A stretch of DNA of 64,000 bases, from NCBI RefSeq assembly GCF_026250525.1, contig NZ_CP111043.1, positions 4,043,001-4,107,000 of the forward strand. Direction: 5' to 3'. Under the pieces are notes generated by a model that had not been told where the DNA came from, made no database searches, and was given only the letters and a program-made list of their open reading frames with translations. The DNA comes from Chondrinema litorale (GTDB taxonomy: Bacteria > Bacteroidota > Bacteroidia > Cytophagales > Flammeovirgaceae). Numbering within the stretch: position 1 is the first letter of the stretch; the number at the start of each line of letters is the position of its first letter. Position numbers and translations under genes: made by a program. Below, piece by piece: positions 42,021 through 49,978 of this stretch.

Positions 42021-44351
42021 ATGATTAAGGCTTTAACGTTTAGGTTAATTATTTTAACCTCAGCTTTAACACTAACGCTAAATTGTTACTCTTATACAAA
42101 TCAACAACTACCAGATAGTTTACAAAAAGTACTTTCAAGTAGTAAAAAAGATATTTCTTACGTTCATGCTCTGCATGATGCTTGTAAAATACTTATTGGC
42201 AGCGATCAGGTTTTATCGATTAGCTATGCCCGAAAAGCTGAGTTGATTTCAAAAGAACTCGAGTATACTAAAGGAATTGCATATAGTCAATATATAACTG
42301 GTTATAGTTACTCTCTACTCAATGAATATAAAGAAGCATATAAATATTACTTAAAAGCTCTTCAAAACTTTACGCTTATAGATGACAAATACTACATTGC
42401 TAAAGTATGTAATGAAATTGGTCTTATTTACAAAGACATGGCAGATTATGATGATGCCGTAAAGTTTTATCAAAAAGCCCTTCAGAATGCAGAAGCGATA
42501 AACGACAAAAGTTTTTCTGTAAAGTTACTCATCAATACAGGAGTAGTATATTTAAAGCAAGACAAATACAAAGAAGCTGCAACTTATTTATACAGGGCAC
42601 TTAGACTAAGCGAAGACGAAAAAAACTTTAGTCAAGTAGCTTTAATACATGGCAATCTAGGGAAATTGTACATGGAGCAAGAGGTTTTTACTGAAGCAGA
42701 AAATCACTTCTCTCTAGCCTTAAATAACTTTAGAAATATTGGAAATCAAAGAATGGAGGCACTTGCACTAAACAATTTAGGTGAGGTGTTTACTAAGCTT
42801 TCTTTAAATGAAAAAGCAATTACTTATTACAATTCGGCTCTTAAAGTATTTAATGGGCTAAATGATAAACCTGCAAAAGCAGATTGCTTTAAAAACTTAG
42901 GTATTCTCTATATGAAGCTAGAAAACTATACTTCTGCTTTAGCTAATTATAGAGCTTCTTTGGCCTTGTATCTTGAACTGGATAATCGTAGTACGCATTT
43001 AGCAGAATTATATGCATTAATGGGAGGGGCCTATTTAAAGCAAGGCGATTATGGAAATGCTAAAATTTATCTAGATCAAGCAATACTCAACGAAGATAAA
43101 ATCAACAGAAAGCTTGATTTGCTTTTGTTGTATGAGAATATGTACTTCTACCACGAAGCACTTGCTAACTTTAAAAATGCATTAGTTTATCATAAAAAAT
43201 ATACAGAGCTAAGAGAAGAAGTATTAAATAATGAGAAGCTACAAGAAATAAATAATATTGAAACGAGATATCGTACCGAGAAGCAAGAGCAAGAAAATAT
43301 TCAACTAAAAAATGAGCAAGAGAAACAGCGCGAATTGATAGGGAAGAAAGAATTTCAAAATAGATTTTTAATTGTTGGAATTATATTCTTCTTGTTTACG
43401 GTAGTTCATTTTTATCGTTTAAATAAGCAGCGTCAAAAAAATAATAAACTTCTAAAAGAAAGAAATAATGAAGTAGAGGTAAAGCAGAAGCAAATTGTTA
43501 AAATCAATGATGATTTACAGGCATCTAAAGATCAATTAAAATTAGCCAACATTAATTTAAAAGATCTAAACATTCGATTAAATCAGGTTTTACAGAAAAA
43601 AACATCTGAGTTACATCAAACAAGTGAGGAATTAGATACTTTTTTCTATCAATCTTCTCATGCTTTAAGAAGACCTCTTGTTCATTTTAAAGGTTTATTG
43701 GAAGTACTTAAGCTTGAGAAAGAAGAGATAAAAGTGTTTGAATTACACGATAAACTCGATCTTACATTTCATAAGATGGATGTAATGTTGAGCAAGCTAG
43801 TAATGGCCAGTGAAATTAACCTCGAAAAGAAAAGAGATGAGTTGGTCAATTTCCACAAAATAATTACTGGAGTTTGGGTTTATTTAGGTCTAAAATATGA
43901 TACAAGTGTAATTGATCTAAAAATTAATGTAGAAGATAATCTTAACTATTATGGGAATAATAAACTTGTTGAGATTTTTCTTCAAAACTTACTTGAAAAC
44001 TCCATCAACTTTAAGTCGATTCCTGAGCTGCGAAGACCTGAGATTAATATTAATATTGCTAGTGATAATGATAAAGTGAAAATTATATTCCACGATAATG
44101 GAATAGGTATTCCTCAAAAGCAGCTAAAAAGAGTATTTAGAATGTTTATAGTGGCCAGCCATTTAACAGAAGGTTTCGGGCTTGGGCTGTATATTGTTAG
44201 TAAAGCTATTAAAAAGCTTGATGGAGAAGTAAAAGTTAATAGTCAAGAAAGTGAATATACAACTTTCGAGATTATCCTACCTAAAAATAAAGGTCTCATA
44301 GTTGAAGATATAACCTTTGAAAAAAAAAGTAAAAGGCACGAAAAAAAATGA
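42021..44351 (+). CDS. TPR-containing sensor histidine kinase, orphan
   Basis: The 776-residue protein has a signal peptide (about 1-25) and a periplasmic array of about eight TPRs to residue 400. A membrane helix spans 449-466, then a coiled coil to about 535. The kinase core has an H-box SSHALRRP with His547, an N-box LLENSINF, G1 DNGIGIP and G2 GFGLGLY. This TPR-kinase type is common in Cytophagales. No response regulator is adjacent. A -7-like TATTTTTG lies at 41877-41884, with TTTA 20 bases before it. The gene converges with nagB. Confidence 0.9.
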   Translation: MIKALTFRLIILTSALTLTLNCYSYTNQQLPDSLQKVLSSSKKDISYVHALHDACKILIGSDQVLSISYARKAELISKELEYTKGIAYSQYITGYSYSLLNEYKEAYKYYLKALQNFTLIDDKYYIAKVCNEIGLIYKDMADYDDAVKFYQKALQNAEAINDKSFSVKLLINTGVVYLKQDKYKEAATYLYRALRLSEDEKNFSQVALIHGNLGKLYMEQEVFTEAENHFSLALNNFRNIGNQRMEALALNNLGEVFTKLSLNEKAITYYNSALKVFNGLNDKPAKADCFKNLGILYMKLENYTSALANYRASLALYLELDNRSTHLAELYALMGGAYLKQGDYGNAKIYLDQAILNEDKINRKLDLLLLYENMYFYHEALANFKNALVYHKKYTELREEVLNNEKLQEINNIETRYRTEKQEQENIQLKNEQEKQRELIGKKEFQNRFLIVGIIFFLFTVVHFYRLNKQRQKNNKLLKERNNEVEVKQKQIVKINDDLQASKDQLKLANINLKDLNIRLNQVLQKKTSELHQTSEELDTFFYQSSHALRRPLVHFKGLLEVLKLEKEEIKVFELHDKLDLTFHKMDVMLSKLVMASEINLEKKRDELVNFHKIITGVWVYLGLKYDTSVIDLKINVEDNLNYYGNNKLVEIFLQNLLENSINFKSIPELRRPEININIASDNDKVKIIFHDNGIGIPQKQLKRVFRMFIVASHLTEGFGLGLYIVSKAIKKLDGEVKVNSQESEYTTFEIILPKNKGLIVEDITFEKKSKRHEKK

Positions 44352-44398
44352 GAATTAGCAAGTGCTAACTCTCATTCGATGTTTAGGAATAAAATCAA

Positions 44399-44416
44399 GG
44401 GGAAAAACCCCCTTTA
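44399..44416. terminator. Terminator between the histidine kinase and nagB genes
   Basis: GGGG-AAAAA-CCCC is a compact hairpin. On the minus strand it is followed by TTGATTTTATT, so it probably ends nagB. On the plus strand the following CTTTAATG is a weaker tail. Confidence 0.5.
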
Positions 44417-44423
44417 ATGTTAG

Positions 44424-46349
44424 TTATACTTCGTCAAACCTATATCTTACAAATGCTTCAATTGCTTCATACTCAGTTAAACCAAGTTGATCGTAAATTT
44501 TAGCAGTTGCTCTATTTCTATCTTCAGCTCTTTGCCAGAACTCTCTAGCATCGTTTCCAGGAAAAACTGGAGTGTCTTTTTGAGACTGGTGCTTAAAGAT
44601 TGCTTTTCTTTTTCTTAATAATTCTTCAGGGCTAATTGGCACAGCCATTTCTATTTCATCTACACCCCACTCATGCCATGCACCTCTATACAACCACACA
44701 TAACAATCTTTCATCCATTCCTCATTTTTAAGAATATCTATTGCAGCGAAAATTGCATCTAAACAAACTTTATGCGTACCATGTGGATCACGCAAGTCAC
44801 CAGCAGCAAATATTTGATGAGGTTTTACTTCAGTAAGTAAGTCTACAATAATTTGGATATCGTCATCACCTAAAGGCTTCTTTCTTACTTGACCAGTTTC
44901 ATAGAAAGGTAAATTTAAGAAGTGAGCATTCTTTTCATTAACACCACAGAATCTGCAGCCTGCTAATGCTTCTCCTTTTCTAATTAAACCTTTTATTGTT
45001 CTTACTTCTGGAATATCCTCTTCACCAAGTTTCTTGTCCTTTAAGAAAGCAAGTGCTTTTTCGTAGATACCAGCAGCTTTATCTTTATCTATATCTAAAG
45101 ATTTAGTGATATCAAGCATGAAGTCTGCAAATCTGTGTGCATCATCATCAAATACTGCAATGTTTCCAGAAGTTTGATATGCTACATGTACATCATGGCC
45201 GTGATCAACTAAACGGATTAAAGTACCACCCATTGAAATTACGTCATCATCAGGGTGTGGGCTAAATATAAGTGATCTCTTTTTAGCTGGAATAGCTCTC
45301 TCTGGTCTGTTAGTGTCATCAGAGTTTGGTTTACCACCTGGCCATCCGGTTATAGTATGTTGTAGGTGAGTAAATACTTTGATGTTTATATTATATGCTG
45401 GGCCAGCTTCTACTAATAAATCTCTTAATTCCCAGTCTTTGTAATCGTCATCAGTTAATTTAAGAATTGGTTTTCCAGTTTTTTCACTTAACCAGATAAC
45501 TGCCCTTCTTATCAAATCGTCGTTCCAGTTACACATTGCAACTAACCAAGGTGTTTTTACTTTGCTTAGTTCTAGTGAAGCCCACTTGTCAATTATTACA
45601 TTAACATCACTGTGGTACTGCAAGAAAGATGCAGGTACATCATCAGATATTTCTCCTTCTACAGCTTCTTGAACGATTTTAGCTTTAGCTTCTCCCCATG
45701 CTAATAAGTAGATTTTCTTTGCCTTCATAATTGTACCAACACCCATAGTAATGGCTCTTGAAGGTACATACTCTTCTTTTATAAAATCTTTAGTAGCATC
45801 TAGAATTGTTAAGTGGTCTAGTTTAACCAATCTTGTAGGAGAGTCAAGTTTAGAACCTGGCTCATTAAAACCAATATGCCCAGTTCTACCTATACCTAAA
45901 ACTTGCAAGTCTAAACCACCGAATTTATCGATTTTAGCCTCGTATTCAGCACAAAATTCTTTAATCTTATTGATCTCCAATGTTCCATTAGGAATATTGA
46001 TGTTTTCTGGGTTGATGTTTACATGATTGAAAAGGTGCTCATTCATGAAGTAAACATAACTTTGAAGCGCATCAGGCTGCATTGGATAGTATTCATCAAG
46101 GTTAAATGTTACTACATTTTCGAAGCTTAGTGCCTCTTCTTTATGAATACGTACTAACTCTTTGTAAACGCCAATAGGAGATGAGCCAGTTGCTAAACCA
46201 AGAACAGCCCATTCGCCTTTTTTTTGTTTTTCGCGAATCAGATTTGCAATTTCTTTGGCAACATAAACTGCCCCTTCATTTACGGTTTCAAATACACTTA
46301 CAGGTATTTTCTCTAAAGACCTCTCAGAGAAGTTAATATGATTTGTCAT
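44424..46349 (-). CDS. nagB: Glucosamine-6-phosphate deaminase fused to a PIG-L deacetylase-like domain
   Basis: The protein is 641 residues from the ATG at 46349. Residues 15-275 are a NagB domain: LATGSSPIGVY, NLDEYYPM with Asp85, and GIGRTGHIGFNEPGS with His158 and Glu163. From about 360 a PIG-L/LmbE domain begins with PHPDDD and later has RDPHGTHK, its zinc-site motifs. NagB turns glucosamine-6-phosphate into fructose-6-phosphate and ammonia. The second domain could remove an acyl group from an amino sugar. The frame is open upstream to 46553, but the promoter at 46410-46440 fixes the start at 46349. Confidence 0.92.
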   Translation of the reverse strand: MTNHINFSERSLEKIPVSVFETVNEGAVYVAKEIANLIREKQKKGEWAVLGLATGSSPIGVYKELVRIHKEEALSFENVVTFNLDEYYPMQPDALQSYVYFMNEHLFNHVNINPENINIPNGTLEINKIKEFCAEYEAKIDKFGGLDLQVLGIGRTGHIGFNEPGSKLDSPTRLVKLDHLTILDATKDFIKEEYVPSRAITMGVGTIMKAKKIYLLAWGEAKAKIVQEAVEGEISDDVPASFLQYHSDVNVIIDKWASLELSKVKTPWLVAMCNWNDDLIRRAVIWLSEKTGKPILKLTDDDYKDWELRDLLVEAGPAYNINIKVFTHLQHTITGWPGGKPNSDDTNRPERAIPAKKRSLIFSPHPDDDVISMGGTLIRLVDHGHDVHVAYQTSGNIAVFDDDAHRFADFMLDITKSLDIDKDKAAGIYEKALAFLKDKKLGEEDIPEVRTIKGLIRKGEALAGCRFCGVNEKNAHFLNLPFYETGQVRKKPLGDDDIQIIVDLLTEVKPHQIFAAGDLRDPHGTHKVCLDAIFAAIDILKNEEWMKDCYVWLYRGAWHEWGVDEIEMAVPISPEELLRKRKAIFKHQSQKDTPVFPGNDAREFWQRAEDRNRATAKIYDQLGLTEYEAIEAFVRYRFDEV

Positions 46350-46409
46350 GAGAATAGGAATTATGAAATAAAATTGTACTTTTTTTATGTAAGGCAAATT
46401 GGTTTTATA

Positions 46410-46440
46410 CAAATATAAATGCATTTTCGATAAAAGCAAA
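46410..46440 (-). promoter_or_regulatory. Promoter of nagB
   Basis: On the minus strand TTTG (46440-46437), 19 bases, then TATATTTG (46417-46410), a perfect Bacteroidota promoter. The transcript would begin near 46403 with a leader of about 54 bases. Confidence 0.75.
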
Positions 46441-46459
46441 TCAAAACGGAAGATTTTGC

Positions 46460-46471
46460 GTGTGCGCACAC
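46460..46471. promoter_or_regulatory. LacI-type operator candidate between nagB and its regulator
   Basis: GTGTGCGCACAC is a perfect 12-bp palindrome with a central CG, as in LacI-family operators. It lies 20 bases upstream of the nagB -33 box. A weaker copy of the form TGTnnnCGnnnACA lies at 46491-46504. The divergent LacI-family gene begins at 46636. Confidence 0.5.
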
Positions 46472-46635
46472 ATAATAAATCTAAATACATTGTTATCGTA
46501 CACATTTTTGATTGCTTTTTTATCTGTTTTTTAAAAGCAAGCGCAAAAAACAAGAATTGTGGAGATATAACTTTTTCAATATTTTAATTTAATAAAAAAA
46601 TGTTATATTTTTAGAATTAAAAATCACATAAAAGA

Positions 46636-47697
46636 GTGGAAAAAGTATCGGTAAGGATAAAAGATATAGCAGCTAAAGCCGGGGTTTCAACAGGTACAGT
46701 AGATAGAGTAATACATAACAGAGGACGAGTTTCCGCAGAAGCTGAAAAGAAAGTTCTTGCAGTATTAAAAGACCTTAACTACCAACCAAATTTCATTGCT
46801 AGAGCACTAGGGGCCAATAAAAAGTATAGAATAGCAGTGTTAATGCCCGATCCCAAAAGAGATCCATATTGGTTAGAACCATATAATGGGATTAATCAAG
46901 CTGAAAGCGATTATACATCTCATGGTATCATTATAGAAAAGTTCATTTTTAACCAATTCGATCCCGATTCTTTTGTTGTTGAATCTAACCGATTATTAGA
47001 GCAAGCTTTTGATGGAATATTGGTAGCACCGTTATTTTATAAGCAATATTTGGATTTTGCTGAGAAGTGTAACCAAAGAAACATTGAGCAGATATTATTT
47101 AATACAAATATTAGTGAATACAAACATTTAAGTTATATAGGTCAAGACTCTTACAAAAGCGGAAGACTGGCAGCCCATTTACTTACTTATCCCTTAAAGG
47201 CTAATCCAGGAACAGTATTAATTATCCACCTTGCTGAGAATTTACATACATCGGCTCACCTTATGAAAAAGGAGCAAGGCTTTAGAGATTACTTTGAAAA
47301 TGATGAAGAAAAGCAAAGTATTATGACTGTAAATGTTAGCACTCCGCTTCCACAGTCTATGGTAGAGCAGTTTGATGCTTTGTTTAATGCTTATAATGAT
47401 ATCTCAGCAATATTTGTAAGTACTTCAAAGGCTTATGAAATTGCTGCTTATCTCGAAGTTGTGGGAATGGAACATGTACTGTTGGTGGGATACGATGCGA
47501 TAAAAGAAAATATCAAATATCTTTCTAATGGAGTGATCGATTTTATAATTAATCAAAATGCATACAAACAAGGTTATTCCGGAGTAGAGAGTTTTGTGAA
47601 TCATTTTATTCTTAAAAAAGAGATAGAAACCAATGTGCATTTACCTTTGGATGTGATTACAAAAGAAAACTTTGAGTATTATACCTTTTTTGACTAA
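46636..47697 (+). CDS. LacI-family transcriptional regulator
   Basis: The 353-residue protein has an N-terminal helix-turn-helix (IKDIAAKAGVSTGTVDRVIHNRGRVS) with the LacI hinge following near residue 50. A periplasmic-binding-protein-like sensor domain fills the rest. The start is GTG at 46636, because no ATG lies before the helix-turn-helix. It is divergent from nagB with palindromic sites in between, so it probably controls amino-sugar catabolism in response to a sugar phosphate; this is inferred from position. It has no sign of truncation. Confidence 0.92.
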   Translation: MEKVSVRIKDIAAKAGVSTGTVDRVIHNRGRVSAEAEKKVLAVLKDLNYQPNFIARALGANKKYRIAVLMPDPKRDPYWLEPYNGINQAESDYTSHGIIIEKFIFNQFDPDSFVVESNRLLEQAFDGILVAPLFYKQYLDFAEKCNQRNIEQILFNTNISEYKHLSYIGQDSYKSGRLAAHLLTYPLKANPGTVLIIHLAENLHTSAHLMKKEQGFRDYFENDEEKQSIMTVNVSTPLPQSMVEQFDALFNAYNDISAIFVSTSKAYEIAAYLEVVGMEHVLLVGYDAIKENIKYLSNGVIDFIINQNAYKQGYSGVESFVNHFILKKEIETNVHLPLDVITKENFEYYTFFD

Positions 47698-47828
47698 TTT
47701 TTTACTGTTTGTAAATAATATTTTCAGTATCAAAACTTTTAAATAATAAGCGAGAATTTAAAACTCAGTGCGCCTATATTATTGGCATAAACTTCTTTAA
47801 CAACTCATCTTATTTAATTGATTGATAC

Positions 47829-48101
47829 ATGGATTTTAGAGAAATAGAAGGTAACCTCTACATCACTGCACTTGATAAAAAGGAGCTCGTTCATTTTGAA
47901 GAAATCAATTTTGACAATATGAACTGCATCAGGATTTATGAAGGTAGAGACCCTGATAATTACTATTTTCAATTTAGAGCAAAACAGTCTTTAAAAGGCA
48001 AGCAAAAGAAAAGGAATGTGATAGCGACAGTAGAATTCAATATTGAGGATATGGAAAAAATTCTCGAATTCATGAAAAAACGAGTTGAGTTAAAAGCTTA
48101 A
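47829..48101 (+). CDS. Conserved-looking hypothetical protein of 90 residues
   Basis: I do not recognise a family. The protein is soluble and charged, starts MDFREIEGNLYITALDKKEL and ends in a helix rich in Glu and Lys (EDMEKILEFMKKRVELKA). Predicted strands precede the helix. Composition and codon use match neighbouring genes, and a strong 18-bp terminator follows, which supports a real gene. It is separate from lpxK in transcription unless readthrough occurs. Confidence 0.7.
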   Translation: MDFREIEGNLYITALDKKELVHFEEINFDNMNCIRIYEGRDPDNYYFQFRAKQSLKGKQKKRNVIATVEFNIEDMEKILEFMKKRVELKA

Positions 48102-48122
48102 GGCAAATAATAAATCAACCAT

Positions 48123-48172
48123 AAAATGCTTACAAAAGAATTTTTTGACTTCTTTTGTAAGCATTTTTATTT
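48123..48172 (+). terminator. Strong terminator or attenuator before lpxK
   Basis: An 18-bp perfect stem (48123-48140 with 48150-48167), loop of 9, followed by TTATTTT. It lies 22 bases after the 90-residue gene and ends about 20 bases before the likely lpxK start. Confidence 0.85.
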
Positions 48173-48186
48173 TAATACTATCTGGT

Positions 48187-49221
48187 TTGATTAAATATAT
48201 TCTTTTACCATTCGCAGCGCTTTATAATGCTATTACTAAATTTCGAAATCATCTTTATAATATAGAATCAAAAAAATCTATTTCATTTGATATTCCAGTA
48301 ATAAGTGTTGGTAATTTAACTGTGGGAGGAACAGGCAAAACTCCGCATGTAACTTACATAACCAGTTATATAAAAGATAAATTAAAGAAGAATCCGGCCA
48401 TTTTGAGCCGAGGTTATGGGCGTAAAAGCAAAGGATTTTTTCTCGCGCAAAACGACACAAATTCCAAAACATTAGGTGATGAACCTTTACTACTCTACCA
48501 TGCTTTTAGTGGAGATGTAATAGTTGCAGTTTGTGAAGAACGAATCCTAGGAATACCCGCAGTTTTAATAGAGCAGCCCGAGGTAGAATGTATAATTTTA
48601 GATGATGCTTATCAACACAGAAAAGTGAAGCCGGGTTTTAATATTCTCCTTTCAGATTTTAACAGACCATTTTATAAAGATTATTTATTGCCAGCAGGTA
48701 GGCTAAGAGAGTCTCGAACTGGGGCAAATAGGGCAGATGCAGTTATAGTTACTAAACTACCTGAAACAATTAGTGAAACTGAATTAAAAGTAATAGAAGA
48801 AAATGTACGAAAATTCACAAAAGCCCCTGTGTTCTTCAGTTTGTTTGAGTATTTAGCTCCCAAGAAATTTAGTGGTGTAAAAAAGGAAATTATAAAAGAA
48901 GTTTTATTAGTTACTGGCATAGCAAATACAAAATACCTTACTACATATTTAGATCAGCACTTTAAAATTTTAAGGCATCTAAGTTATAAGGATCATGTCA
49001 ATTACACCCAAAATACCTTAGAGGAAATTCTTAATAATTATAACCAACTTTCTAACTCAAATGTAGTGGTTTTATGTACAGAGAAAGATATGGTTAAAAT
49101 AAGGGAAATTTTGCCCTCAGGTAATCAAATTCCATTTTATTATTTGCCAATTTCTGTAAAATTGTTGAAAGATGAAGCTAACTTTGAAAAGTTAATTTCT
49201 GATTATATTCTCAATAATTAA
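48187..49221 (+). CDS. lpxK: Tetraacyldisaccharide 4'-kinase LpxK
   Basis: The product phosphorylates the lipid A disaccharide at the 4' position on the inner membrane. It has the Walker A segment ISVGNLTVGGTGKTPH, then ILSRGYGRKSKG, LGDEPLL and ILDDAYQHRKV, all typical of LpxK. No ATG precedes the conserved region. Homologs start just before ILLPFAALY-like residues, so TTG at 48187 (345 residues total) is my choice. Another TTG at 48145 lies in the loop of the terminator hairpin and would be hard to use. No promoter was found between the hairpin and the start. Confidence 0.88.
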   Translation: MIKYILLPFAALYNAITKFRNHLYNIESKKSISFDIPVISVGNLTVGGTGKTPHVTYITSYIKDKLKKNPAILSRGYGRKSKGFFLAQNDTNSKTLGDEPLLLYHAFSGDVIVAVCEERILGIPAVLIEQPEVECIILDDAYQHRKVKPGFNILLSDFNRPFYKDYLLPAGRLRESRTGANRADAVIVTKLPETISETELKVIEENVRKFTKAPVFFSLFEYLAPKKFSGVKKEIIKEVLLVTGIANTKYLTTYLDQHFKILRHLSYKDHVNYTQNTLEEILNNYNQLSNSNVVVLCTEKDMVKIREILPSGNQIPFYYLPISVKLLKDEANFEKLISDYILNN

Positions 49222-49334
49222 TTATCATCAACACCTTAATTCTTCTTAACTAAATCGACTAAGTAATTTATTTTTTTTAAGAAAGGGCAAGCTGTTTTCA
49301 TCATTTTCTACTATAATTTTTACTTGATCTGAAT

Positions 49335-49859
49335 ATGGATTTTGAGTTTTTTGTTGCACTCTATGTAAAGTATGGGTTTCAAATATCAGTAAGTGTACTG
49401 CTTATAATATTCTATATATTAGGTAAAACTATTTTTAGTAAGATTATTTTTTTAAGAGCACACAAAAAGGAATTTGATGTATCAAGAGCATTATATATTC
49501 GTAAATTAATTAATAACATACTTTTATTACTTTGTTTGGTACTTGTAGGTGCAACTTGGGATGTATCTATAAAACATCTTTCTATTTATTTTGCTTCATT
49601 TTTTACAGTTGCAGGTATTGGTCTTTTTGCTCAATGGTCTGTTTTAAGCAATGTTACTTCCTCACTAATACTATACTTTTATTTCCCAATTAGAATTGGC
49701 GAAAAAATTCAAATTATAGATGGTGGGCAAGTAATTCAAGGTGTAATTTTAGACATTACATTGTTTTCTGTAAAGATTCAAGATGAAAATGGTAATGAGA
49801 TTTATTTTCCTAATAATGTTGCAATTCAAAAGGGAATTGTAAGTATAAAACAAAGCTGA
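49335..49859 (+). CDS. Small mechanosensitive channel of the MscS family
   Basis: The 174-residue protein has an N-terminal membrane helix pair (about 13-30 and 54-75) and the pore-lining MscS helix AGIGLFAQWSVLSNVTSSLILYF-like segment near 86-110. The beta domain follows (FPIRIGEKIQII, VKIQDENGNEIYFPNN). It lacks the C-terminal alpha-beta domain of full-length MscS and is shorter than the 286-residue E. coli protein. It should release solutes on osmotic downshift, though channels this short can have other roles. Confidence 0.85.
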   Translation: MDFEFFVALYVKYGFQISVSVLLIIFYILGKTIFSKIIFLRAHKKEFDVSRALYIRKLINNILLLLCLVLVGATWDVSIKHLSIYFASFFTVAGIGLFAQWSVLSNVTSSLILYFYFPIRIGEKIQIIDGGQVIQGVILDITLFSVKIQDENGNEIYFPNNVAIQKGIVSIKQS

Positions 49860-49978
49860 ATTTAGCCAACATATTTCCTCATTTTTACTTCTCATTTTAA
49901 TGCTAGACACGTAAATTACAGCCTTTGAACAGGTTGTATGTAAGCTTGCATTAAAGGAAAATTTTCCCTGAAAATGAG

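Noticed and set aside
46350..46553. Longer nagB start giving 68 extra residues
   Set aside because: A perfect promoter lies inside this stretch, so the upstream ATG would be outside the transcript; the extra residues do not resemble NagB.
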